Shown here one piece after another: positions 29,501-37,856 of a DNA stretch of 64,000 nucleotides (position 1 is its first letter; each line of letters starts with the position of its first letter). This stretch comes from Clostridia bacterium. GTDB taxonomy: Bacteria; Bacillota; Clostridia; Acetivibrionales; DSM-2933. The notes under the pieces were generated by a model, which had not been told where the DNA came from, searched no databases, and saw only the letters and a list, made by a program, of their open reading frames with translations. A program made the position numbers and the translations under genes. The stretch is taken from positions 147,922-211,921 of the forward strand of contig JAOAEJ010000013.1 of NCBI GenBank assembly GCA_026416815.1, written 5' to 3'.

Positions 29501-30175
29501 AATGATGCTACATGGAATGTTGTGTATGTTGACTCTCATGACTACGGCCCAAATACAGACAACAGGTATGCCGGAAGTACCGATGAGTGGGCGGAAAACG
29601 TTGACTTAATGTTTACTTTCAGGGGTATTCCTTGTATGTACTACGGAAGCGAAATAGAATTCCAAAAAGGTGCAAGGGCTGACATAGGACCTACAGGACC
29701 TCTTTCGACTACCGGTAGAGCTTACTTTGGAGACAAAATTGAAGGAAGCGTGCAGGTTCAAGACTATGGTGTTTGGAGTAATGCAACCGGAGCAATGGCA
29801 AATACATTAAACAATCCGCTTGCAAAACATATAGCAAAAGTAAACCGCATAAGAAAAGCAATTCCGGCACTGCAAAAGGGACAGTACTCTACTGATAATA
29901 TATCAGCAGGTAAAATTGCTTATAAAAAGAGATTTACAGATGCGGCAAAAGGTATAGACAGCTTTGCCTTAGTTACAATATCTGCCGACGCTACATTCAG
30001 CAATATACCTAACGGTACCTATGTAGATGCTGTAACAGGGGATACAAAGGTTGTTACAAACGGCACATTGACAGCTAGCTGTTCGGGTACAGCAAACATG
30101 AGGGTTTATGTACTCAGCTTGCCTGGCAATCCTGCACCTGGAAAAATAGGTGACGCTACTCAATGGCTGAAATAA
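26540..30175 (+). CDS. Secreted multi-modular GH13 alpha-amylase
   Basis: 1211 residues, TTG start with GGAGG 9 bases upstream. Order: signal peptide (1-32, ending VFAA); CBM25-like starch-binding module (about 34-110); CBM35-like module (about 111-236, starting YEAEQA); Thr-Pro repeat linker (about 241-285); CBM26-like module (about 286-380); two chitobiase-C-terminal-like beta domains with the IYYTVDGTTPT motif (about 385-568); GH13 barrel (about 570-1120) and a C-terminal beta domain. Catalytic residues expected at Asp853 (DGFRIDTV), Glu884 (FGEV) and Asp1001 (VDSHD). It should hydrolyse starch outside the cell. No cell-wall anchor or dockerin is visible. Codon use is richer in C and G than in the kinase genes. 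Confidence 0.95.
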   Translation: MKRKVSARVLSLLLVLMFCLSLFSPIDGVFAANVNYTVSYTNSTASTVYLHWGVNGWTGVTDTLMTKSGTTFTATISVAEGATLNYCFHITAPSDYWDSNGGSNWNVVVPVSGKYEAEQAALSGGAKVNTNHTGYTGTGFVDGYTASGATTTFTVSAASAGSYNTTLRYANATGSTKKLSIYVNGTKIKQISLTTLANWDTWSNQTESLTLNAGSNTIAYKYDSGDSGNVNLDYIIVAAGATPTPTATATVTPTPTPTPTPTPTPTPTPTPTPTPTVTPTPTPGSGLTVHFKKPSTWNTAVRIHYWNLTPSTVPTSGAWPGILMNSEGNDWYVYTIPGATSCSIVFNDSNGKQTGNLTRSSTEGWYFTDNQWYNSNPDAPKVPVISAAPTPTTYPSNQSVVLTSSNTGDKIYYTVDGTTPTTSSPQYSAPISVTSASATTAKTTTIKAFGVNVNNEAGSVYTFTYTIDPNLDTEKPTIVSNPPSGRSDTAISVTFTIKDNKAATTKAYYTTNGTTPTTASTLYVSGNATAGLTGPVINVTATTTFNFLVVDGAGNQTTQNFYYSIGPDTKGDFREESIYFLMTARFYDGDSSNNRYTRADATSGNRANNDPPWRGDFKGLIQKLDYIKALGFTAIWITPPVLNRSDYDFHGYHAWDMTAIDKRLESPGATYQDLINAAHAKGLKVIQDIVLNHSGRYGLKDFSPVKYWGDSSDPEWGDGTTIDYYDVENKNFTYNGLDVEPVSGKSWYNGDLWQKEKPSLPWNPDLSLWGTPTQYRSPNGYKIWNFQWPNLTLFDPTKYHTGWLQNWEDETCQTGTIHEDCPDLDTESAVTQNYLINAYNKYIDMGVDGFRIDTVKHVSRNTFNRRFIPAFKERGGENFFMFGEVCTRVNEVWNHGVPPLSTPFYTWKERQTYSADDHAAAHEAYVYENGQGPNNQPVSNNAFLSGNAYHTPDYTKYSGMSVIDFPMHWNFSNAQSAFNIRGGDQYYNDATWNVVYVDSHDYGPNTDNRYAGSTDEWAENVDLMFTFRGIPCMYYGSEIEFQKGARADIGPTGPLSTTGRAYFGDKIEGSVQVQDYGVWSNATGAMANTLNNPLAKHIAKVNRIRKAIPALQKGQYSTDNISAGKIAYKKRFTDAAKGIDSFALVTISADATFSNIPNGTYVDAVTGDTKVVTNGTLTASCSGTANMRVYVLSLPGNPAPGKIGDATQWLK

Positions 30176-30189
30176 TTATGGTGTAATTT

Positions 30190-30229
30190 AAAAATAGGTT
30201 GTCTCAAAATTGAGGCAGCCTATTTTTTT
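30190..30229 (+). terminator. Terminator after amylase
   Basis: AAAATAGGTTGTCTCAA pairs with TTGAGGCAGCCTATTTT, followed by a T run. Confidence 0.9.
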
Positions 30230-30311
30230 GCTAAAAATGAGCCAACATGTGTAAATTCAGATATAATATGCTTGTAGGAATAAATTATTAATACTTAAGG
30301 ACCTTAGAAAC

Positions 30312-31157
30312 ATGAAAAGAAGAATAGGTATAATAATACTCATACTGATTGGAGTAGCCATTTTCTTATATACTCAGAATAACTGGATTACAAAGTCTAG
30401 CTATCGAATTGAGTTTAGCAAGCTGCCTGAGAAATTTGACGGCTTTAAGGTTATCCAGCTTTCAGACTTACATAGCAAGACCTTTGGTGAAAACCAAAAG
30501 AGGATTGTACGAGTACTGGATAAATCGAATCCCGACATCATTGCCATTACCGGAGACCTGGTAGATAGCAACCATTATGATGAAGAAGCTGGTATGGAGC
30601 TTGTGAGGCAGGCAGTAAAAATTGCTCCAGTTTATTTTGTAACAGGGAACCATGAGTGGTGGTCGGGGAGATATGATAGTCTGGAGAAAAGGCTAAAGGA
30701 AGCAGGAACTATAGTTTTAAGAGGTAAGTCTCAAAAAATAGAAATTGAGGAGCAAAATATTTTAATAGCTGGTATCGATGACCCTGCTGGAATGCAGGGA
30801 AGTTACGGTGGGCCTTACAGTGTTGAGAATGAGTTAAAAAACATAGCTTCTCCAGCAGAGGAGGATACCTTCAAAATTCTACTTTCCCACAGGCCGGAAA
30901 GGATTCGGGACTATGCCGGATATGGATTTGATATTGTATTTAGCGGTCATGCTCATGGAGGGCAGTTCAGGATTCCATTTATAGGTGGCTTGGTTGCTCC
31001 CGACCAAGGTTTTTTTCCACGCTACACATCGGGAGTATATAAGGAGAGTCGGACTTCAATGGTGGTGAGTAGGGGTCTGGGAAACAGTATCATTCCACAG
31101 AGAATTTTTAACAGGCCCGAAATCGTTGAGGTAATTCTTAAAAAGAATAGTAAATAA
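30312..31157 (+). CDS. Membrane-anchored metallophosphoesterase (YkuE-like)
   Basis: 281 residues, ATG 30312 in a weak site context. One N-terminal membrane segment (about 4-22) is followed by a calcineurin-like phosphoesterase with the ordered metal motifs SDLHS, GDLVDS, GNHEWW, LSHRPE and GHAHGGQ, all intact. YkuE-type members are metal-dependent phosphoesterases at the outer face of the membrane with poorly known substrates. The next gene begins 50 bases later on the same strand, so the two may be co-transcribed. Confidence 0.93.
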   Translation: MKRRIGIIILILIGVAIFLYTQNNWITKSSYRIEFSKLPEKFDGFKVIQLSDLHSKTFGENQKRIVRVLDKSNPDIIAITGDLVDSNHYDEEAGMELVRQAVKIAPVYFVTGNHEWWSGRYDSLEKRLKEAGTIVLRGKSQKIEIEEQNILIAGIDDPAGMQGSYGGPYSVENELKNIASPAEEDTFKILLSHRPERIRDYAGYGFDIVFSGHAHGGQFRIPFIGGLVAPDQGFFPRYTSGVYKESRTSMVVSRGLGNSIIPQRIFNRPEIVEVILKKNSK

Positions 31158-31207
31158 AAACTGGGATATTGCAAATTATTTTAGTAATAAAATAGGAGAA
31201 AAAGAAA

Positions 31208-31918
31208 ATGTCAGAGGATATTAAAAATAAAAGAGCTGCAATGGGTTGCCTTCTGATACATGGGTTTGGCGGCAGTGTGGATGAAGTAAGACCGCTAGCT
31301 GATTGTTTGATTGAGAAAGGTTATAGAGTGGAATGTCCTTCATTAAAAGGGCATACAGGAAGGCGGGCGGATTTAAAGGGGTGCACTTATCAGGATTGGA
31401 TTGCCTCTGCACAGCAAGGCTATGATAAACTGCGGGCAGAGTGTGAAACTGTATATCTGATAGGTTTTTCAATGGGAGGTTTGATTGCTTTCAATATTGC
31501 ATTGGATAACAAAGTGGATGCAATTGTGACGCTGAATACGCCTATATACTACTGGGATTTGAAGAGAGTAGCTATAAATATTATTGAGGACATAAGGCTG
31601 AGAAAGCTGAATAACGTTCGCAGATATATTGATTCTTCTATAAAACTGCCTTTAAATGCCTTTGTGAATTTCAGATTGTTACTATCGAGAACAAAACCTA
31701 TACTTAAAAGGGTGACATGTCCTGTCTTTTCTGCTCAAGCATTGGAAGACGATACAGTAAGAAAAGCTAGTGCAAATTATATATATGGACATATAGGAGC
31801 GCGGTACAAAAAAGTCGAGTTTTATGAAGGAGCAGGGCACCTTATTCTGTGGAGTAAGGCGGCTGATAGGGTTATTAAGGATGTGGCGGGTTTTTTGGTT
31901 CAGGTTGGGAATGTGTAA
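31208..31918 (+). CDS. Alpha/beta-hydrolase (esterase/lipase, Est30-like)
   Basis: 236 residues, ATG 31208 with AGGAGAAA upstream. Oxyanion region LLIHGFGGS, nucleophile elbow GFSMGG (about residue 88-93) and a late AGHLILW histidine place it among small carboxylesterases such as the Bacillus Est30 group. The conserved PSLKGHTGR segment after the second strand agrees. No signal peptide, so probably cytoplasmic. Substrate unknown. Confidence 0.88.
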   Translation: MSEDIKNKRAAMGCLLIHGFGGSVDEVRPLADCLIEKGYRVECPSLKGHTGRRADLKGCTYQDWIASAQQGYDKLRAECETVYLIGFSMGGLIAFNIALDNKVDAIVTLNTPIYYWDLKRVAINIIEDIRLRKLNNVRRYIDSSIKLPLNAFVNFRLLLSRTKPILKRVTCPVFSAQALEDDTVRKASANYIYGHIGARYKKVEFYEGAGHLILWSKAADRVIKDVAGFLVQVGNV

Positions 31919-32016
31919 GAGCAAGCTTTAAAAGAGTATAACAACCCATCTGAATTCAGGCAAGATTTGCAATACATAGTAAAATAAAAGTATATATTGA
32001 TTTAAGGGGGATTATT

Positions 32017-32592
32017 GTGTATATAAATATCGAGCAATTAGTTAAAGATGAATTGGAAGCTACTGAGCAGCTTCTATGGTACGAACAACCCAAAGCAAAA
32101 ATAATAACTGCTGGTGGAAGTGTATTATGTATATTTGGAATTGCTTTTGCAGTATTTTCACTGTTTTGGATGACAACACTTTTAGAACAGCAATCCCAAG
32201 CAATGCTGGCCGTATCATTAATGGACAAAATATTTCCTTTCTTTAGTGCTCCGTTTCTGATTATAGGTGTATTGCTTATGTTATCTCCTTACTGGATTTA
32301 TAGGAGAGCGAAAAGAACCGTGTATGCAATAACTAATAGCCGCTGTATTATCATAACAGCAGGAAGGACTAAAAAAGTGGAGTCCTACAACACCGACACA
32401 ATTGGTAACATTGAGAAAGTACAATATTCCAATGGCTTCGGGGACTTAACCTTTGCTAAGGAGCAATACACAATGTCGGGTAATGACAGCGGTACTGAAG
32501 TCAGAATGCGCAGTATAGGGTTTTATAATATTTGTGAAGTTAACAAGGTTGAAAAAATACTGAAAGCTGCTGTTAGAAAGGATGTAGGATAG
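32017..32592 (+). CDS. PH-domain membrane protein (bPH2/YdbS-like)
   Basis: 191 residues, GTG 32017 with AAGGGGG upstream. Two hydrophobic segments (about 29-52 and 68-91) precede a C-terminal bacterial PH-like domain (YAITNSRCIIITAGRTKKVESYNTDTIGNIEKVQY). In this family the ITNxRxI strand and the later FxxI helix are characteristic. Function of these proteins is mostly unknown. Confidence 0.75.
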   Translation: MYINIEQLVKDELEATEQLLWYEQPKAKIITAGGSVLCIFGIAFAVFSLFWMTTLLEQQSQAMLAVSLMDKIFPFFSAPFLIIGVLLMLSPYWIYRRAKRTVYAITNSRCIIITAGRTKKVESYNTDTIGNIEKVQYSNGFGDLTFAKEQYTMSGNDSGTEVRMRSIGFYNICEVNKVEKILKAAVRKDVG

Positions 32593-32635
32593 TACATGAG
32601 CATTCTTTTTATTATGCTTTTTAATATAACTAAAA

Positions 32636-32674
32636 CAAAGTCCGCAATGTGAGTCAAAACACATGCGGACTTTA
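32636..32674. terminator. Terminator between convergent genes
   Basis: AAAGTCCGCA...TGTG pairs with CACATGCGGACTTT with one bulge, between the PH-domain gene and the MATE gene. Confidence 0.8.
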
Positions 32675-32735
32675 TTGTTAAGCTTATGCTAAAAAAATTA
32701 TACGAGATTTTCAGTCAGTAAGCAGAAAACACTCT

Positions 32736-34088
32736 CTATGTTACCAAATTGTTTATCCATTTACGTGATGTAAACCTTTTTATACCTATAATAAGTTTAA
32801 TAAGTTCATCGCTTAACACAAGTAAAATAACCATATAGGTTGGAAGGTGGAAAACAAAAGCTCCTATAAAAGCTACAGGAATACCGACAAACCATATGGT
32901 GGTTACATCCAATATAAAAGAGAACCGGGTATCTCCACCGCTTCTGATTATACCTACAAGCAACATCATATTTGAGGTTTTAATCCACATAGCAAAGGAT
33001 GTTATTATAAGTATATAATACGCATATTGGAAAGCAGTTTCCGACAGCTTATAATTTGCTAAAATGTTTTTGGAGTTTAGGAAGAGTATAAAACCTACAA
33101 CAAGCGAACCGGCAATTGTAAGGATAAGAAACTTCTTGCCGTAATCAAAAGCTATATGCTCTTCTTTTGCGCCAATCCTATTACCTATCATAATAGCACA
33201 TGCATGGCTCATACCAATAAAAAGTACAAAGGCCATACCCTCAATTGTGGCACAAATGCTGACTGCAGCAGTTGATTCAGTTCCCAATCTTGCGTAAATA
33301 ATATTATATGTAGTTATTCCCAGAGACCATATGATTTCATTAAAAAATACAGGCAGTGCAGTCTTAAAGAATTTTCTCAGAAATTCAGTATTAAAATCTA
33401 TCATTTCCTTAAGTTTAGCTGCTATGGGGTACTTCCTAATGTATATAAAAGAAAGTAAGACTACACACTCTGCAAGCCTTGCAATACATGTAGCTATAGC
33501 AGCACCTTTAACACCCATGGCCGGCATCCCAAACTTTCCAAAAATCAAGGAATAACTGAGAATTGTATTTGTTACCAACGCACCGGTAGTAATAAACATA
33601 GGTAGTTTAACGTTTTCAACACTCTTTAATATGGAAGAGTAGCAAATGGTAATTGCTGTAGGTATATAACTTAAACCAACAATTCTTAAATAATCGCTTC
33701 CTAGAGTTATAACCTTGGGGTCTTTGGAGAAGACTCTCAAAGCAGTCTCAGGAAAGAAAATTGCCAGTATAGAAAACAATATCGCACCGGATGTAGCTAC
33801 AGTAAGGCAGATACCTAATACTCTACGAATACCCTTTATATCCTTGTCTCCCCAAAACTGAGCTGTAAAAATAGCGGAACCGCTGCTAATACCAAAGAGT
33901 AAGAACGAGAGGACAGCAAAAATTTGATTGGACAAGCCAAGGGCAGCAATGGATGTTTCGCCTAATTGGCCTACCATAAAAACGTCTACAGCATTTACAA
34001 AGAAGGATACAAAGTTCTGAATAATTATTGGTATTGCGATTCTAAACATCGTAGAATAAAATTTCTTGTCAGCAAGCAATGTATTCAT
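32736..34088 (-). CDS. MATE-family multidrug/metabolite exporter
   Basis: 450 residues. ATG 34088 is chosen over 34100 because GGGAGGT lies between them, 5 bases before 34088. Twelve hydrophobic segments with the pseudo-repeat of the NorM/DinF fold; segments such as AIPIIIQNFVSFFVNAVDVFMVGQLGE and its second-half counterpart are typical. It should exchange Na+ or H+ for an organic cation. Lying just after the aminotransferase and radical SAM genes on the same strand, it could export their product, which would be an amine. Confidence 0.93.
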   Translation of the reverse strand: MNTLLADKKFYSTMFRIAIPIIIQNFVSFFVNAVDVFMVGQLGETSIAALGLSNQIFAVLSFLLFGISSGSAIFTAQFWGDKDIKGIRRVLGICLTVATSGAILFSILAIFFPETALRVFSKDPKVITLGSDYLRIVGLSYIPTAITICYSSILKSVENVKLPMFITTGALVTNTILSYSLIFGKFGMPAMGVKGAAIATCIARLAECVVLLSFIYIRKYPIAAKLKEMIDFNTEFLRKFFKTALPVFFNEIIWSLGITTYNIIYARLGTESTAAVSICATIEGMAFVLFIGMSHACAIMIGNRIGAKEEHIAFDYGKKFLILTIAGSLVVGFILFLNSKNILANYKLSETAFQYAYYILIITSFAMWIKTSNMMLLVGIIRSGGDTRFSFILDVTTIWFVGIPVAFIGAFVFHLPTYMVILLVLSDELIKLIIGIKRFTSRKWINNLVT

Positions 34089-34104
34089 ACTACCTCCCAT
34101 TTTA

Positions 34105-34195
34105 TAGATATTTTAATATGTAAGTGATTTTTCCCAGCTAGGAAAACACTACTTATCAAAGGTGTTTCGCTATATAAATTGTGATAATTTATCTT
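34105..34195 (-). repeat. Palindromic intergenic element, degenerate copy 7
   Basis: The left half (AAGTGATTTTTCCCAGCTAGG) closely matches the arm of copy 5; the right half is decayed, leaving only GGTGTTTCGCTAT able to pair. It lies between the aminotransferase and MATE genes. Confidence 0.5.
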
Positions 34196-34204
34196 TAGTG
34201 CAAT

Positions 34205-35536
34205 TTAAAAGATACCACCAAAGAGCTCACATGTATAAGCAGGGTTGTGTGATACTTTTTCAGCTGCATCTATAGCCTCGTCAAGATTATTAAATACTTT
34301 TTCAAATGCTTCAACATATGCCTTCATAAGTTCAAGACCGTTTGGTGCATGTATACCCCTTACAAGTGTATAGTCATTGCAAAGGCTAACAGCTTCGGGA
34401 TAATCTTCTACAACATATTCAACCTTTCTTCCGGCTAACGTACATTTCCACGGACAACCTTTTCCATATCCAACCTGTTTTTGGAAAACGTCCTGGGCCA
34501 TAACAGGAGCCCTTTCTGACTGTCCTACCAATACGCCTTCTGCGTAAAGAGCTTTTTCAACGATTTCCCTAAATTTTCTTGGATGAATATCATATCCCGC
34601 CTCATGAGGGTCAAACCTAACCCTGTACATAAAGTACACATGGGTTCTATCGTCAGGTACTTCTACAGTCTTTATACCTTTTATCTTACTGAGGCGCTCG
34701 GTGAGATATTCACAATTTCTTTTTCTTATTGCATTGTATTCATCAAGTCTTCTTAGCTGACTTCTGGCAAAAGCTGCTGAAAACTCCTGTATCCTATACA
34801 TCCAACCTACATGGGAAGCATTATACTTCCTTGCCTCTCCGCTTTTGATTATTTCCCCAAACATAGCTACAGAAGCAGCACTATTTAACAAATCATCATT
34901 ATCAGTAACGAATAAGCCGCCTTCTCCACCGGAAAGGTTCTTGGAACCATTAAGGCTAAAGCATGCCATATCACCCAGTGCACCCGTTTTTTTGCCTTTA
35001 TAGGTAGCACCATGAGCTTGACAGGCATCCTCTATTACAAGTAAGTTGTGCTTTTTAGCTATAGCATTTATTTCATCCATATCCGCAGGAAGCCCGTGGA
35101 TGTGGACTGGAATTATGGCTCTTGTTCTATCTGTTATCTTTTCTTCAATTTTTTTAGGATCTATATTACATGTTTTAGGATCAATGTCTGCAAATATAGG
35201 AATACCATTGTGATGCAGGACACATGAAGCTGACGCAATAAAAGTGAAAGCTGATGTAATAACTTCATCCCCAGGTTCCAGACCTGCCGCTGCTACTGCC
35301 ATATGTAAGGCAGCAGTTCCGCTCTGGGGAGCAAGACAATGCTTTACACCTACATAATTTGCCCAATCTTCTTGCAAACCTACTACTTCAGGAGTTCTGG
35401 TTCCCCAGAGTTTTCCACTCCTTAATACTTTTAATAGTACTTCCTCATCAGCTTCAGTAATTACTGGCCATGATTTTGCTATTCCCTGTGGAACAGTAGT
35501 ACTTCCTCCTGATATTGCCAATTGTTTTTTAAACAT
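34205..35536 (-). CDS. DegT/DnrJ/EryC1/StrS-type PLP aminotransferase
   Basis: 443 residues, ATG 35536 with AAGGGGGA upstream. Fold-type I features: SGTAALHMA (phosphate-binding turn), GDEVITSAFTFIASA, VIEDACQAHGA (PLP-ring Asp), and GSKNLSGGEGG, the expected PLP-lysine loop. The family makes amino sugars and aminocyclitols from keto-sugars, usually with Glu or Gln as donor. It follows the BtrN-like radical SAM gene by 85 bases on the same strand, and an NAD-dependent Gfo/Idh/MocA enzyme is divergent to that. Together this fits ketone formation and transamination on a cyclitol or sugar. Resemblance to StsC/BtrS inosose aminotransferases is from memory only. Confidence 0.9.
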   Translation of the reverse strand: MFKKQLAISGGSTTVPQGIAKSWPVITEADEEVLLKVLRSGKLWGTRTPEVVGLQEDWANYVGVKHCLAPQSGTAALHMAVAAAGLEPGDEVITSAFTFIASASCVLHHNGIPIFADIDPKTCNIDPKKIEEKITDRTRAIIPVHIHGLPADMDEINAIAKKHNLLVIEDACQAHGATYKGKKTGALGDMACFSLNGSKNLSGGEGGLFVTDNDDLLNSAASVAMFGEIIKSGEARKYNASHVGWMYRIQEFSAAFARSQLRRLDEYNAIRKRNCEYLTERLSKIKGIKTVEVPDDRTHVYFMYRVRFDPHEAGYDIHPRKFREIVEKALYAEGVLVGQSERAPVMAQDVFQKQVGYGKGCPWKCTLAGRKVEYVVEDYPEAVSLCNDYTLVRGIHAPNGLELMKAYVEAFEKVFNNLDEAIDAAEKVSHNPAYTCELFGGIF

Positions 35537-35621
35537 ATCTATTCCCCCTTATGTTGTCTCATCTTAATTAAGAAACTTTATCCATTATGAAGTTCTATAT
35601 ATAGTCTAATACTAAGTAGTA

Positions 35622-36416
35622 CTAAACCATCACAAGTTCTCGCTCCAAACCATCCTCAATATTATCAAACGGATTATTAGAAGCAGCATATGAAGTACAA
35701 TCCTTGCATGCAGGTGAATAGTCTCTATGGCCCTCGCTTAACATTTTCCTAAACTTAATATACTTTTCTGAATTCCATATGTCAACAATATTGTCATCTT
35801 TTATATTGCCCATTGTATTTTTTTGGTGAAAATCATCATAGCATGGTAACACATTTCCTAGAAGAGTTATTATCACAAAGCCTACAGGTATGGTGCATGG
35901 TATTTTGTTGGAAGAGGAAGCGCTGCCAGTTACTTTTTCACTTAAAATACCAGAACGGTTGGAAAGATTCATATCCTTATATGTCCTATATATTATTTTC
36001 GAACGCAAGTCTTCACTTAAGGTATTCAACACTGATTCAAAATCATTTTTTGGTCCTATATGCTGTGTAACTACAAATTTCTCAATTCCTAGCTCTACCA
36101 AATCCTTTATGCGCTTTTTGTCTAAAAAGTCTCCATTGGAAAAAATCTGTGGAGTAGAATGAGGTAGATATTTTTTAGTCATAGATACGAATTTGTCTAA
36201 ATTAGAACAAAGCAAGGGTTCACCGAAGAAGTGATAGTTTACTATGCCGTCGTAATTTATTGATTTAAGCTGCTCCATCAATAGTTTAAAAAGCGATTCT
36301 TCCATCTCCCCGGTTTCTTTTCTGGTAAGTGTAGCGTTGGGGCAGTATGAGCATGAACGATTACACTTTGAATTTACTTCAATTTCTACAAAATCAAAAG
36401 GTCTTTTTGAACTCAT
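35622..36416 (-). CDS. Radical SAM dehydrogenase with C-terminal auxiliary cluster, BtrN-like
   Basis: 264 residues, ATG 36416 with GGAGGGA upstream. CNRSCSYC (about residues 18-25) is the CxxxCxxC motif binding the SAM-cleaving 4Fe-4S cluster. The C-terminal part has cysteines spaced as in a SPASM/Twitch auxiliary domain (NVLPCYDDF and CKDC). Several segments (RKETGEME, HFFGEPLLC, NGDFL, VVTQH, GNVLPC, FRKMLSEGHR) match my memory of BtrN, the 2-deoxy-scyllo-inosamine dehydrogenase of butirosin biosynthesis, which oxidises a ring alcohol to a ketone. The length is close too. If right, the enzyme would oxidise an aminocyclitol so that a second amine can be added. Confidence 0.85.
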   Translation of the reverse strand: MSSKRPFDFVEIEVNSKCNRSCSYCPNATLTRKETGEMEESLFKLLMEQLKSINYDGIVNYHFFGEPLLCSNLDKFVSMTKKYLPHSTPQIFSNGDFLDKKRIKDLVELGIEKFVVTQHIGPKNDFESVLNTLSEDLRSKIIYRTYKDMNLSNRSGILSEKVTGSASSSNKIPCTIPVGFVIITLLGNVLPCYDDFHQKNTMGNIKDDNIVDIWNSEKYIKFRKMLSEGHRDYSPACKDCTSYAASNNPFDNIEDGLERELVMV

Positions 36417-36789
36417 TTTGGTCCCTCCTTCTAAATAAGAAAGTTATTTTTTATACTTTTTAATACCGAATTCTCCTGTTTTGTCATTTTTATAACATAA
36501 AAAATATTAATTACAAAATCACAATATAAAGGTATAATTGGTACGATTTATAATTTTAATGCAAACGTTTCCAGTAGTCAACCATATATTTACTTTTTTC
36601 TATGTTTTTTCTGATAATTTTACCTGAATTTAACATATTAGCCTAAATGTTATAATTAGGTTAATAACATTTTTCGAGTGATTGGTATACAATATTATGG
36701 TATTGTGGTATTATTATGTAATTGATGGCGGATTTTTGGATAAGTCAAAGAATCTATAAACTCTAAAAAGTTTTTAGTGAGGTAAGTTT
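36417..36789. promoter_or_regulatory. Divergent control region (radical SAM operon / oxidoreductase)
   Basis: 373 bases, AT-rich. Rightward candidates: TTACAA-16-TATAAT (36511-36538) and TTTAAC-16-TATAAT (36629-36656). No clear operator seen. Confidence 0.35.
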
Positions 36790-37761
36790 ATGCAAAAAAA
36801 AATTAAATGGGGAATACTAGGATATTCGCAAATTGCAAAGGAAGATGTAATTCCCGCGATTCTAAAATCTTCAAACTCGGAATTTCATGCAATTGCTTCA
36901 AGGGATAAGGACAAGCTTAAGGAGTGTAGCGACTTATATAAATGCACAAAGACATACCTAAGTTATGATGAATTATTGGATGATCCTGCGGTTGAAGCAG
37001 TTTATATACCTTTGCCAAATTCGCTGCATAAGCAATGGACTATAAATGCTGCACGTAAGGGTAAGCATGTTTTATGCGAAAAGCCTATAGCTCTCAACAC
37101 TAAAGAGTGTATTGAAATGATAGACGAGTGCAAGGCTAATAGGGTTTTACTTATGGAAGCCCTTATGTATAAATATACAATGAGGACGAAAACGGTAAAA
37201 CAATTAGTGAGCAGTGGAATCATCGGTGAGGTGAAACGTATACACTCTAGTTTTGGATTTACTTTGGATAGAGATAATAACTTTAGATTGGACGCATCAA
37301 TGGGTGGTGGCTGTTTGTACGATGTAGGCTGTTATCCCGTCAGCTTTATCGGCATGATTTTAGAAAGTATACCTATATCGGTATCGGCCGAATGTATTAT
37401 GCAAGGTAGTATAGATATAGATTTCTCAGCGGTGCTTAAGTATGAAAACGGGGTCTTGTGTACAATCAGCAGTAGTTTTAAGGAATTTTACCGGCCATTC
37501 TCTCAGATAATCGGAACAAAAGGCCTTATTGAGGTTCCGTTTACATTTCAGGGCTATGGGGGAGCAGTAACAGTGGTTAAAGATAGTGAAAAGAAAGAAA
37601 TCGAAGTGCAGGAATGCGATAGATATATACTTGAAATAGAGGATTTTGCTGACGCGATTATAAACAACAGACAACCAATGGTTAGCCTTGAAGACACTTT
37701 GCGAAATATGAAAGTAATAGAGATGCTGTACAAGACGGTAAATAAAGAAAGTTTACTGTAA
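36790..37761 (+). CDS. Gfo/Idh/MocA-family NAD(P)-dependent oxidoreductase
   Basis: 323 residues, ATG 36790 with GTGAGGT upstream. The N-terminal Rossmann half starts WGILGYSQIA (the usual third Gly is replaced by Ser), followed by YIPLPNSLH and the invariant HVLCEKPIA (Lys binds cofactor and substrate). The C-terminal half has GGGCLYDVGCYP, the usual catalytic-site region. Members oxidise sugars or cyclitols such as myo-inositol. The divergent radical SAM and aminotransferase genes suggest it supplies the keto-substrate, but a housekeeping sugar role is equally possible. Confidence 0.88.
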   Translation: MQKKIKWGILGYSQIAKEDVIPAILKSSNSEFHAIASRDKDKLKECSDLYKCTKTYLSYDELLDDPAVEAVYIPLPNSLHKQWTINAARKGKHVLCEKPIALNTKECIEMIDECKANRVLLMEALMYKYTMRTKTVKQLVSSGIIGEVKRIHSSFGFTLDRDNNFRLDASMGGGCLYDVGCYPVSFIGMILESIPISVSAECIMQGSIDIDFSAVLKYENGVLCTISSSFKEFYRPFSQIIGTKGLIEVPFTFQGYGGAVTVVKDSEKKEIEVQECDRYILEIEDFADAIINNRQPMVSLEDTLRNMKVIEMLYKTVNKESLL

Positions 37762-37793
37762 ACACAGTGATTTCCAGTTAGACAATGAGCTGG
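37760..37793 (+). repeat. Half copy of the palindromic element (copy 8)
   Basis: The left arm and loop start of the family (CAGTGATTTCCAGTTAGACA, then ATGAGCTGG) run straight into the terminator stem at 37788; the right arm is missing. Confidence 0.5.
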
Positions 37794-37838
37794 CTTAAAT
37801 AAAAGACCACATCAATAGGGCTTTTATTTAAGCCAGCT
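37788..37838. terminator. Perfect 18-bp stem between convergent genes
   Basis: AGCTGGCTTAAATAAAAG and CTTTTATTTAAGCCAGCT are exactly complementary around a 15-base loop. It lies between the oxidoreductase and the GGDEF gene. No long T run follows on either strand. Confidence 0.7.
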
Positions 37839-37856
37839 AAAACCTCAAAAACTCTT

